Assembly: GCA_903928275.1 (NCBI GenBank)
Contig: CAIYQJ010000450.1
Coordinates: 1 to 6,397, forward strand
Direction: 5' to 3'
Source: an uncultured Chloroflexota bacterium
GTDB taxonomy: Bacteria > Chloroflexota > Limnocylindria > Limnocylindrales > CSP1-4
Length of the DNA stretch: 6,397 nt
The notes beneath the pieces are model-generated. The model was given only the letters and a program-made list of their open reading frames with translations. It ran no database searches and had not been told where the DNA came from. The translations under genes were made by a program, and so were the position numbers. Shown here piece by piece: positions 1-6,024 of this stretch. Position 1 is the stretch's first letter, and every line of letters begins with the position of its first letter.

Positions 1-942
1 GGCGGAGGTCGGCGGCGGCGTCACGCCTGCCGCGGGCGACGTGACCGGCAGCGGAGTCGCGGTCACCTCCGGCGGCCCGCTCGCCACTGGGGTCGCGCTC
101 GGCTCCGGTGCCGTGACGGCGACGATCGTGTCGTCGGCCGGCCTCGGCGCTGCCGCGGCTCCCACCGCGATGGTCGGTGCGCAGCGCTGGCCGACCGTGC
201 CGTCGGCCCGCGCGTACACGAGGTCGATCGGAGAGGAGCCCACGGCCAGCCCGGTGTACCCGAACGTCTGGAAGCCGCCGGCGCCGATCGGCGCGTTGGG
301 GCCGGGCGCGGTGTACGTCCCCTGGGTGGCGTCCGGCCGGAACGCGTTCGTGTTGGGCACGGACGGCTCGCTCCACAGGTAGCCGGTCGTGGCGTTGGAG
401 TCGAGGCGGATCGCGACGTGGTCGCCGATGCCGACGCCGACGGTGGTGTACCCGGCGGCGCAGCGGTCCCCGTACTGGACCGGCGTGTCGAGCGGGGCGA
501 CACCATCGCTCGTGGCCTGGAGGTGCAGCATGTGCAGGGTTCCGGGCCCGGTCTCCCACGACCGCGCCTCCTGCGTGGCGAATGTCGTGGAGTCGGCGGC
601 GACCGCGGTGAGGGTCCACAGCTCGTAGGTGTAGCCACCGCCCGCGCCCGGCCCCAGCTTCGTGTGGAACCAGGCCGGACCGGCGGTCGTGAAGATCGTC
701 GGATCCGCGGCAGCGGTCACGGTCGCCGCGTAGCCGCCGTCCGACCCGACCTGCATCATCACCTGGACGGTGCCGCCGACGGGCACGATCACCGCCTGGT
801 CCGTGGCCGCGCCGCTCGGCCAGTAGAGCGACACGTTCACCGGGGCGGCCGCGGCCGCGGGTCCGGCGGCGGCCGCAGCGCCCGGCGCGACGAGTGCCAG
901 CGTCGCCGCGAGGGCGAGCGCCGATGAACGAGAGGCGCGCAT
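1..942 (-). CDS. Secreted protein with two tandem chagasin-like (inhibitor I42) domains and Pro/Thr-rich stalk; 3' end outside window
   Basis: The reading frame starts at the ATG at 942-940 and stays open for 314 codons to the left edge, so the C-terminus is missing. The start is set by AGAGGAGG at 956-949, six bases upstream. Residues 1 to about 30 form a signal peptide (R2, R5, an Ala/Leu core, AxA sites), so the protein is exported. Residues about 165-255 match the chagasin-type I42 fold: a GD beta-strand entry at 173-174, NATTGYLW at 183-190 (family motif NPTTGY), and GAGGF at 220-224 (family GxGG). The third loop is YARAD at 243-247, where the family has YxRPW. Residues about 48-140 look like a diverged second copy, with VGG at 55-57, GSDGGY at 66-71, GAGGG at 99-103 and RSWE at 127-130. 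C161 and C254 bracket the second domain and could form a disulfide. From about residue 260 the chain is Pro/Thr/Ala-rich, like a wall-spanning stalk. I42 proteins inhibit papain-like cysteine proteases; inhibition here is inferred, and a structural or adhesive role is possible. Confidence 0.85.
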   Translation of the reverse strand, partial: MRASRSSALALAATLALVAPGAAAAAGPAAAAAPVNVSLYWPSGAATDQAVIVPVGGTVQVMMQVGSDGGYAATVTAAADPTIFTTAGPAWFHTKLGPGAGGGYTYELWTLTAVAADSTTFATQEARSWETGPGTLHMLHLQATSDGVAPLDTPVQYGDRCAAGYTTVGVGIGDHVAIRLDSNATTGYLWSEPSVPNTNAFRPDATQGTYTAPGPNAPIGAGGFQTFGYTGLAVGSSPIDLVYARADGTVGQRCAPTIAVGAAAAPRPADDTIVAVTAPEPSATPVASGPPEVTATPLPVTSPAAGVTPPPTSA

Positions 943-1011
943 GAAGTTCCTCCTCTGGTGGACCGGCGCGGACGCGGCGGGCGGTCGCTCGAGGCGAGCG
1001 TGTGGGCCCTA

Positions 1012-1048
1012 TCCCACCGCGACAAGAGCCGTCCGGCTCCCACCGCGA
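1012..1048. repeat. 11-bp direct repeats flanking a palindrome upstream of the I42-domain gene
   Basis: The 11-mer TCCCACCGCGA occurs exactly at 1012-1022 and again at 1038-1048, a period of 26 bp. Between and slightly into the second copy lies the perfect inverted repeat GAGCCG-TC-CGGCTC at 1026-1039. The element sits 70-106 bp upstream of the start codon at 942, where a promoter or operator would be expected. Candidate promoter hexamers here are weak (a TTGTC on the minus strand around 1018-1025), so I cannot place the promoter. Regulatory function is inferred from position and symmetry only. Confidence 0.4.
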
Positions 1049-1097
1049 GACCGGGCCGCGCGTGGTCGTCGCGCCCGTCGGCGACATTGGCGGGCAT

Positions 1098-1111
1098 CGG
1101 CGCGAGCGCCG
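1098..1111 (-). terminator. Possible weak terminator hairpin after the universal stress protein gene
   Basis: CGGCG-CTCG-CGCCG, read on the minus strand, forms a 5-bp all-GC stem with a four-base loop beginning 8 bases after the stop codon of the stress protein gene. No T-tract follows, so it is not a classical intrinsic terminator. GC-rich genomes often lack the T-tract, and short GC palindromes arise easily by chance at this base composition. Confidence 0.3.
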
Positions 1112-1118
1112 GGAGTGG

Positions 1119-1538
1119 TCAGTCGCGCGGAGGTACCACGAGCACGGGCACGTGCGACTGGTGGACCAGCCTGTACGGCACCGAGCCGAGGATCGCTCCG
1201 GCCAGCGGGCTCTCGCCCCGCGAGCCCACCACGATGAGCCGCGCGTCGTGCTCCCGCACCACGTCGAGGATCCCGGCGGCGGGTCGGTCGTGCACGAGCT
1301 CGACGCGCACTTCGACCCCCGTGGAGCGGATGTAGTCCTCCGCCTCCGACGCGATCTTCTGGCCCATGCCCCGGATGGAGAGCTCCTCGTCGCGGTTCTC
1401 GCCGCCGATCGCGGACGTCGCATAGCCGAACGCGACGATCACGCCGACGCCGAGCGCCTTCGCGAGGGCGGCCGCCTCCTCGAGGGCAGCACGGGATCCG
1501 ATCGACCCGTCGAAACCGAGGACGATCTCACCGGCCAT
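1119..1538 (-). CDS. Universal stress protein, UspA family, ATP-binding type
   Basis: The product is 139 residues, the usual length of a single Usp domain. The N-terminus has the hydrophobic first strand followed by D10 (IVLGFDGS, 5-12), the conserved Asp at the nucleotide pocket. The C-terminal half has the full ATP-binding signature G-x2-G-x9-G-S: G105, G108, G118, S119. It is followed by the closing strand VPVLVVP at 130-136. This marks the ATP-binding (MJ0577-like) subclass rather than the non-binding UspA type. It is cytosolic and, in the family, forms dimers. The ATG lies one base after the permease stop codon (TGA-C-ATG), and its GGAGG lies inside the permease coding end, so translation is probably coupled to the permease. 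Such proteins are known to act as nucleotide-dependent regulators of partner proteins. A role in controlling the adjacent transporter is inferred from gene order. There is no separate promoter space. Confidence 0.93.
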   Translation of the reverse strand: MAGEIVLGFDGSIGSRAALEEAAALAKALGVGVIVAFGYATSAIGGENRDEELSIRGMGQKIASEAEDYIRSTGVEVRVELVHDRPAAGILDVVREHDARLIVVGSRGESPLAGAILGSVPYRLVHQSHVPVLVVPPRD

Positions 1539-1539
1539 G

Positions 1540-3087
1540 TCAGTCGACCTCCACGACGACGGGTGCGGGGATCGCGCCGTGGATCGCCACGTGCGGGTCC
1601 ACGACCTCGAGCTTGCGCCGGAAGAACTCGGGCTCCCGGATCCGCTGCGCGAACATGAGCACGACCCCGATCGCCATCATGACCCCGGCGATGACCAGAG
1701 GCGGGCCGAAGCCGAACCACGAGTCGCCCGAAGCGGAGTTGGCCGGGTCGGCGAGGTTGATGATCGACTGCACGAGCGCCCACGTGAGGATGAGGGCGCC
1801 GATGAGCGGGCACACGCCGATGAAGAAGAGGTTCTTCGCACCCTTGAAGAGCTCGCGCCGGTAGTAGACGACGCAGGCGTACCCGGTGAGGCCGTAGTAG
1901 AACGCGATCATGAGGCCGAGGGCAGCGATCGCGTCGTAGAGGATGTTCTGGGAGACCATCGTCAGGCCCACGTACCACACGATCGAGAGGACGCCCATCC
2001 AGATCGTGGCCGGTCCCGGCGTGAGGAAGCGCGGGTTGATCCGGGCCCAGTAGGCCGGCAGCGCCTTCTTCGCGGACATCGACAGCACGGTGCGCGCGGT
2101 GGGCAGGATCGTCGTCTGGGTGGAGGCTGCGGCCGACGTCAGGACCGCGATGATGAGGAGCTTGTCGAGCGGGGTGCCGAGGACCGCGGTGGCCAGGGCG
2201 CCGAGCACGTCGCCCTGGTTCTCGGGCGCGGTGAGGAACGCGGTCCCGGCGAACGCCTGGGCGGCGACCGAGACCACGAGGTAGATGGCGACGAGGATCA
2301 GCGTCGCGACGAGGGCCGCCTTCCCGGGTCCCTCCGTGGCATCCCTGCTCTCCTCGTTCACCGTGACGGTGCTGTCCCAGCCCCAGTAGATGAAGATCGC
2401 GACGAGCATCCCGGCGGCGAGCGCGCTGCCGCTCGGGATCAGGAACGGGTTGAACCAGTCGATGCTCGGCTGGACCGCGCCGACCGGCACGGGCCCCAGG
2501 AAGCCGTAGACCCGCAGGAGCGCGACCACCGAGAAGATGACGAGCGCGATGAGCTCCATCCCGAGGAGCGCCACCTGCGTCCGCGCGGACAGCTCGATCC
2601 CGATCCACGTGATCAGCGTCATGATCACGATCCAGGCCACGCCGATCGCGAGCACGACGAGCGGATCGGGATTCATGATCCCGAACAGCTGGAGCGTGTA
2701 CAGGCCGGCGATCTGCGACAGGTTCGCCATGACGATGATGTCGGCGAGGATGATTCCCCAGCCGCCCATCCAGCCCACCCACGGGCCCATCGCCCGCGTC
2801 ACCCACGAGAACGTGGTGCCGCAGTCCGGATCCGCGCGGTTGAGGTAGTAGTACGCCGCCGCGATGAAGAGCATCGGCACGAACGCCATCAGCATGATCG
2901 CGGGCGACTGCAGCCCCACTGCGACCGCCACGAGAGCGAGCGACGACGCGAGGCTGTAGCCCGGCGCGGTCGACGCGACCCCGATGACCACCCCCGAGAC
3001 GAACCCGAGGGCCTCTCCCTTCAGTCCCTTCTCACCTGCTCCGCCCGCCTCCGCGGGTGCAGCGGGCGACCCCACCGCCACAGCCAC
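1540..3087 (-). CDS. APC-superfamily amino-acid/polyamine permease
   Basis: With the GTG start at 3087 the product has 515 residues. It is an integral membrane transporter with about 12 predicted helices (roughly 26-57, 61-82, 103-135, 142-164, 171-192, 222-247, 257-281, 309-331, 359-378, 385-409, 419-442, 461-482). Family marks are the first broken helix with GVASTAPGYSLA (36-47), the FSWVTRAMGPWVGWMGGW segment (93-110), and the unwound sixth helix YWGWDSTVTVNEES (234-247). An acidic loop ending in PGKA (254-257) follows, as in amino-acid permeases of the AA_permease_2 group. The cytoplasmic tail after residue 482 is charged, then Pro/Val-rich. Substrate cannot be read from the sequence; amino acids or amines by proton symport are likely from the family. 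In-frame TTG at 3102 would add five residues, but the ribosome binding site overlaps those codons, so GTG 3087 is preferred. The stress protein gene follows after one base. Confidence 0.92.
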   Translation of the reverse strand: MAVAVGSPAAPAEAGGAGEKGLKGEALGFVSGVVIGVASTAPGYSLASSLALVAVAVGLQSPAIMLMAFVPMLFIAAAYYYLNRADPDCGTTFSWVTRAMGPWVGWMGGWGIILADIIVMANLSQIAGLYTLQLFGIMNPDPLVVLAIGVAWIVIMTLITWIGIELSARTQVALLGMELIALVIFSVVALLRVYGFLGPVPVGAVQPSIDWFNPFLIPSGSALAAGMLVAIFIYWGWDSTVTVNEESRDATEGPGKAALVATLILVAIYLVVSVAAQAFAGTAFLTAPENQGDVLGALATAVLGTPLDKLLIIAVLTSAAASTQTTILPTARTVLSMSAKKALPAYWARINPRFLTPGPATIWMGVLSIVWYVGLTMVSQNILYDAIAALGLMIAFYYGLTGYACVVYYRRELFKGAKNLFFIGVCPLIGALILTWALVQSIINLADPANSASGDSWFGFGPPLVIAGVMMAIGVVLMFAQRIREPEFFRRKLEVVDPHVAIHGAIPAPVVVEVD

Positions 3088-3093
3088 CGCCGG

Positions 3094-3100
3094 TCCTCCC
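3094..3100 (-). promoter_or_regulatory. Ribosome binding site that decides the permease start
   Basis: GGGAGGA on the minus strand ends six bases before GTG at 3087-3085, which is ideal spacing. It lies immediately downstream of, and overlaps, the in-frame TTG at 3102-3100, which has no comparable site of its own. This argues against the longer form. Further in-frame GTG codons at 3081 and 3075 are less well spaced. Confidence 0.7.
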
Positions 3101-3191
3101 AACTGCCGGCCTGGCGGCGCGGCGTTGGCGGGGATTGTGCGACAGCGGGCACCGGTCGTGTTGGCCGATCAGCATCCAGCGCCCCGAAGTG

Positions 3192-3209
3192 CGCAGCGAT
3201 TCGCAGCGA
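3192..3209. repeat. Short direct repeat with 10-bp period upstream of the permease
   Basis: CGCAGCGA occurs at 3192-3199 and 3202-3209, exactly one helical turn apart, about 105-120 bp upstream of the permease start. This spacing would put two half-sites on the same DNA face, as in some activator sites. The rest of the 3088-3280 gap shows no convincing promoter hexamers. Function is speculative. Confidence 0.25.
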
Positions 3210-3257
3210 ACAGGCCGACCGCAAGCCGTGATTCGCACTCGAGAGCGATCCATCCGG

Positions 3258-3270
3258 GCCCGCTCGGGGC
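3258..3270 (-). terminator. Possible weak terminator hairpin after the small membrane-anchored protein
   Basis: GCCC-CGAGC-GGGC on the minus strand starts 10 bases after the TAG stop at 3283-3281. An outer CCGG/CCGG pairing could extend it across a bulge. There is no T-tract, and the stem is short, so it is listed only as a candidate end of this transcript. Confidence 0.25.
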
Positions 3271-3280
3271 GCGAGGCCGG

Positions 3281-3811
3281 CTACTGGCTGATCGTGGCCG
3301 TGCCCTGGCTGACCTTCACGACCTTGACCGGGCCGGCGAGCCCGAGCGAGGCGGCCTGCGCGGCCACGTCCTTCACCGCACTCACGACCGGGTCGGTCAC
3401 GGCCGTGGGAAGCCCGCCGATCCGGATCGACGAGACGGTGACACCGAGGGGCGACGTCGCCGCGACGGAGCCGACCGCGACGCCCTTGATCGGGACCGGG
3501 CCGAGCTGGTACGTGAACGAGAGCTGCGCGGTCCCGTCGCCGCAGAAGTGGACGACCGGATCCTTGATCGCGAGCCCCTGGCCCTGGATCTGCTCGCGAA
3601 GGACGGCCGTCGCGTCCGCCTCCGTGAACGTGACGCTCGCCGGGGGCGCCTTCGCGGCCCACGCGTCCCAGCGGCTGCGCGCGTCCGACGTCCCCGCCAC
3701 CGCGGCGTCCGGCGTGCACGTGGCGGGTGACGGGACGATCGCCATGAACCCCACGACCACGACGCCGATCACGACCACGCCGAGGATGAGAGCGACGACC
3801 TTGCCGATCAT
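3281..3811 (-). CDS. Membrane-anchored extracytoplasmic protein of unknown function
   Basis: The product has 176 residues. The ATG at 3811 is preceded by GGGAGG (3823-3818) with six bases of spacing, so the start is secure. Residues 5-27 form one strong hydrophobic helix (ALILGVVVIGVVVVGFMAIV), either a signal anchor or an uncleaved signal peptide, placing the remainder outside the membrane. A short linker follows, then a compact alpha/beta domain. FTEADATAVLREQI (62-75) looks like a helix; then come alternating strands with VHFCGDGTAQLSFTY (87-101) and a GVTVSSIRIGGLP segment (123-135). The pattern of a helix followed by long beta-strands with a 'GGLP' turn recalls small lipid-binding-like or DUF2993/DUF2140-type extracytoplasmic proteins, but I do not see enough identity to assign one. 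C32 and C90 are the only cysteines and could pair. It is monocistronic, with gaps of 193 and 128 bp on either side. Confidence 0.82.
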   Translation of the reverse strand: MIGKVVALILGVVVIGVVVVGFMAIVPSPATCTPDAAVAGTSDARSRWDAWAAKAPPASVTFTEADATAVLREQIQGQGLAIKDPVVHFCGDGTAQLSFTYQLGPVPIKGVAVGSVAATSPLGVTVSSIRIGGLPTAVTDPVVSAVKDVAAQAASLGLAGPVKVVKVSQGTATISQ

Positions 3812-3895
3812 TCGATACCTCCCGGGACGCGATCCGGCTCGAGTGTGCCAGCCGGACGGGTCGGTGGGGGAGGGCCGATGTTCCCTTCGACGCTG

Positions 3896-3909
3896 GGCCA
3901 GCCGTGGCC
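3896..3909 (-). terminator. Small inverted repeat downstream of leuD
   Basis: GGCCA-CGGC-TGGCC forms a 5-bp stem with a four-base loop 30 bases after the leuD stop. No T-tract follows. It may end the leuCD transcript, or be chance symmetry in GC-rich sequence. The remainder of 3812-3914 shows no other feature apart from the ribosome binding site of the next gene. Confidence 0.25.
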
Positions 3910-3914
3910 GGCGC

Positions 3915-3954
3915 GGTCGCCAGGCCTCGAGCGAGGTCGTCAGGCCTCGAGCGG
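3915..3954. repeat. 20-bp tandem duplication across the leuD stop codon
   Basis: Two adjacent 20-bp units, 3915-3934 (GGTCGCCAGGCCTCGAGCGA) and 3935-3954 (GGTCGTCAGGCCTCGAGCGG), differ at two positions. The right-hand unit contains the last leuD codons and the TGA stop at 3942-3940. In the left-hand unit the corresponding triplet is TGG, and the unit lies in the intergenic space. Because 20 is not a multiple of three, the two units are in different frames. It looks like a recent slippage duplication at the 3' end of leuD. Confidence 0.8.
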
Positions 3955-4572
3955 CGAACCGACGAGCGTGTCCACGACGGCCGGGTGTGCCGCCTCCCAG
4001 GCCTCGATGGCCGGCAGCCGGGCGAGCACGTAGCCGATCTCGTCCGTGCCCGCGAGGATCATCGACTTCGCGAACGGGTCCAGGTCGAACGGCAGGTCCT
4101 CGTCACCGGGCAGGTGGAGGAGCTGCGCGTCGAGGTCCACCGTCACCTCGAGGTCCGGGTCGGCCGCCACCTGGGCGAACAGCTCCCGGTGCCGCTCGGC
4201 CTCCATGGCGATCGGCAGGAGGCCGTTCTTCAGGGCGTTGCTCCGGAAGATGTCCGCGAACGACGTGGACAGGATCGCCTGGATGCCCCACGCGGTGAGC
4301 GCCCACGGCGCGTGCTCCCGCGAGGATCCGGCCCCGAAGTTGTCGCCCGCGAGAAGGATCCGGCGGCCGGCCATCCCGGGTCGGTCGAGGACGAAGCGGG
4401 GCTCCTTCAGCGAGCCGTCCTCGGCGAAGCGCCAGTCGCGGAAGAGCGCATCGGCGAGGCCTGCCTTGTCGGTCACCTTCAGGTAGCGCGCCGGCACGAC
4501 CTGGTCGGTGTCGACGTTCTCCGCCGGCAGCGGGACGACCTTCGAGGTGAACTGGCGGAACGGCTCCGACAT
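3940..4572 (-). CDS. leuD: 3-isopropylmalate dehydratase small subunit
   Basis: The product has 210 residues, the usual length of the bacterial (long) LeuD rather than the shorter archaeal-type form. It is the swivel domain that completes the active site of isopropylmalate isomerase, interconverting 2- and 3-isopropylmalate in leucine biosynthesis in the cytosol. Visible motifs are NVDTDQ (19-24), GDNFGAGSSREHAPWAL (76-92) with the substrate-binding SSRE, FADIFRSNALKNGLLPI (105-121) and FDLDPFAKSMILAGTDEIGYVL-type sequence at 162-183. All are intact. The ATG lies three bases after the leuC stop and has GGGAGGGG seven bases upstream, overlapping the leuC end, so the pair is coupled. The last few residues (about SPLEA) fall in a 20-bp tandem duplication that also holds the stop codon. 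The catalytic core is unaffected. Confidence 0.97.
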   Translation of the reverse strand: MSEPFRQFTSKVVPLPAENVDTDQVVPARYLKVTDKAGLADALFRDWRFAEDGSLKEPRFVLDRPGMAGRRILLAGDNFGAGSSREHAPWALTAWGIQAILSTSFADIFRSNALKNGLLPIAMEAERHRELFAQVAADPDLEVTVDLDAQLLHLPGDEDLPFDLDPFAKSMILAGTDEIGYVLARLPAIEAWEAAHPAVVDTLVGSPLEA

Positions 4573-4575
4573 CGA

Positions 4576-6024
4576 TCAGCCCCTCCCGCCGACCGTGGCC
4601 GGCTCCGCGATCCCCGGCAGCGTCCGGGGGTCGGTGATGACGCCGGTCACCGCGGTCGCCGCGGCGGTGAGCGGCGAGGCAAGGAACGTGCGCCCGCCAG
4701 GTCCCTGCCGACCTTCGAAGTTGCGGTTGCTCGTGCTGATGGCGTATTCGCCCGGGGCGAGCATGTCGCCGTTCATGGCGATGCACATCGAGCAGCCCGC
4801 CTCGCGCCAGTCGGCGCCCGCGGCGCGGAACACCTCGTGGAGCCCTTCGGCCTCGGCCTGGGCCTTCACCTGCTGCGAGCCCGGCACGACGAGCATCCGG
4901 ACGCCGTCGGCGATCCGCCGGCCCTGGAGCACGGAGGCGGCCAGGCGGAGGTCGCTGATCCGGCCGTTCGTGCACGAGCCCACGAAGACCGTGTTCACCG
5001 CGTGGCCCGCGATCGGGTCGCCCGGGGTGAGGCCCATGTAGACGAGGCCCCGCTCGAGAGCCCGGCGCGCTCCCGCGTCCGCCTCGTCCTCGGGGCGCGG
5101 CACGCGGCCGTCCACGGGGATCCCCATGCCGGGGTTCGTGCCGTACGTGACCATGGGCGCGAGCGCGTCGGCGTCGATGACGATCGACCTGTCGAAGGCG
5201 GCGCCGTCGTCCGTGGGGAGCATGCGCCAGCGAGCGACCGCCGCATCCCACGCCGCCCCCTGCGGGGCGTGGCGGCGACCGTGGACGTACGCGAACGTCG
5301 TGTCGTCGGGCGCGATGAGGCCGGCCCGCGCTCCGCCCTCGATGCTCATGTTGCAGATCGTCATCCGCTGCTCCATGGACAGCGCGCGGATGGCTTCGCC
5401 GCGGTACTCGAGCACGTGGCCGGTCCCGCCGCCGATCCCGATCCGGGCGATGAGCGCGAGGATGACGTCCTTCGCCGACACGCCGGGTGCCAGCCTGCCG
5501 TCGACGCGGACCTCGTACGTGCGCGGCTCTCGCTGCAGGAGCGTCTGGGTCGCGAGGACCATCTCGACCTCGCTCGTCCCGATCCCGAACGCGAGCGCGC
5601 CGAACGCACCGTGGGTGGCCGTGTGGCTGTCGCCGCACACGATCGTCATGCCGGGCTGCGTGAGGCCGAGTTCCGGCCCGATGACGTGGACGATCCCCTG
5701 CGTATCGCTTCCGAGCGCATGGAGCGGGATGCCGAAATCGGCGCAGTTCGTCGCGAGCTGCTCGACCTGGGCGGCCGCCATCCGGTCGACGATCGGCAGA
5801 CCGCGCGGTGTCGTGGGCGTGGAGTGGTCGGCGGTCGCCACGGTCCGCTCCGGGTGCCGGACACCGATCCCGCGCTGGCGGAGGCCCGTGAAGGCCTGCG
5901 GGCTCGTGACCTCGTGGACGAGGTGGAGGTCGACCGCGAGGATCGCGGGCTCACCGGGGTCTTCGGCGACGACGTGGTCGTCCCAGATCTTCTCGACGAG
6001 GGTGCGGGGACGAGGATCTTGCAT
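4576..6024 (-). CDS. leuC: 3-isopropylmalate dehydratase large subunit
   Basis: The product has 482 residues from ATG 6024, close to the usual bacterial LeuC length. It is the iron-sulfur subunit of isopropylmalate isomerase, working with LeuD on 2-isopropylmalate in leucine biosynthesis. The three [4Fe-4S] ligands are present: C351 in VFVGSCTNGR and C411 and C414 in GCSMC. Other aconitase-superfamily signatures are LVHEVTSPQAF (35-45), TADHSTPT (64-71), QGIVHVIGPELGLTQPG (109-125), CGDSHTATHGAFGALAFGIG (130-149) and MTICNMSIEGGARAG (221-235). The C-terminal STSNRNFEGRQGPGGRTFLASP region (430-451) is normal. The reading frame extends 31 codons upstream to 6117, but that part is low-complexity and not conserved in the family. 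ATG 6024 starts the typical LeuC N-terminus and has GGAG (6037-6034) nine bases upstream. leuD follows after three bases; leuA and leuB are not adjacent in this window. Confidence 0.97.
   Translation of the reverse strand: MQDPRPRTLVEKIWDDHVVAEDPGEPAILAVDLHLVHEVTSPQAFTGLRQRGIGVRHPERTVATADHSTPTTPRGLPIVDRMAAAQVEQLATNCADFGIPLHALGSDTQGIVHVIGPELGLTQPGMTIVCGDSHTATHGAFGALAFGIGTSEVEMVLATQTLLQREPRTYEVRVDGRLAPGVSAKDVILALIARIGIGGGTGHVLEYRGEAIRALSMEQRMTICNMSIEGGARAGLIAPDDTTFAYVHGRRHAPQGAAWDAAVARWRMLPTDDGAAFDRSIVIDADALAPMVTYGTNPGMGIPVDGRVPRPEDEADAGARRALERGLVYMGLTPGDPIAGHAVNTVFVGSCTNGRISDLRLAASVLQGRRIADGVRMLVVPGSQQVKAQAEAEGLHEVFRAAGADWREAGCSMCIAMNGDMLAPGEYAISTSNRNFEGRQGPGGRTFLASPLTAAATAVTGVITDPRTLPGIAEPATVGGRG

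Noticed and set aside
41..638. Several plus-strand and minus-strand open frames within the left 640 bases
   Set aside because: They are shadows of the secreted-protein gene, whose frame is open through the window edge, has a signal peptide and carries I42 motifs.
1537..3231. A 564-codon open frame on the plus strand antisense to the permease
   Set aside because: Its translation is a monotonous Arg/Asp/Glu/His/Gly-rich string with no domain, which is the usual antisense shadow of a GC-rich gene. The minus-strand permease has clear membrane helices and family motifs.
4103..5638. A 511-codon open frame on the minus strand in another frame across leuC and leuD
   Set aside because: The product is Arg/Gly/Pro-rich without motifs, and it overlaps two fully conserved genes. 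It is a frame shadow.
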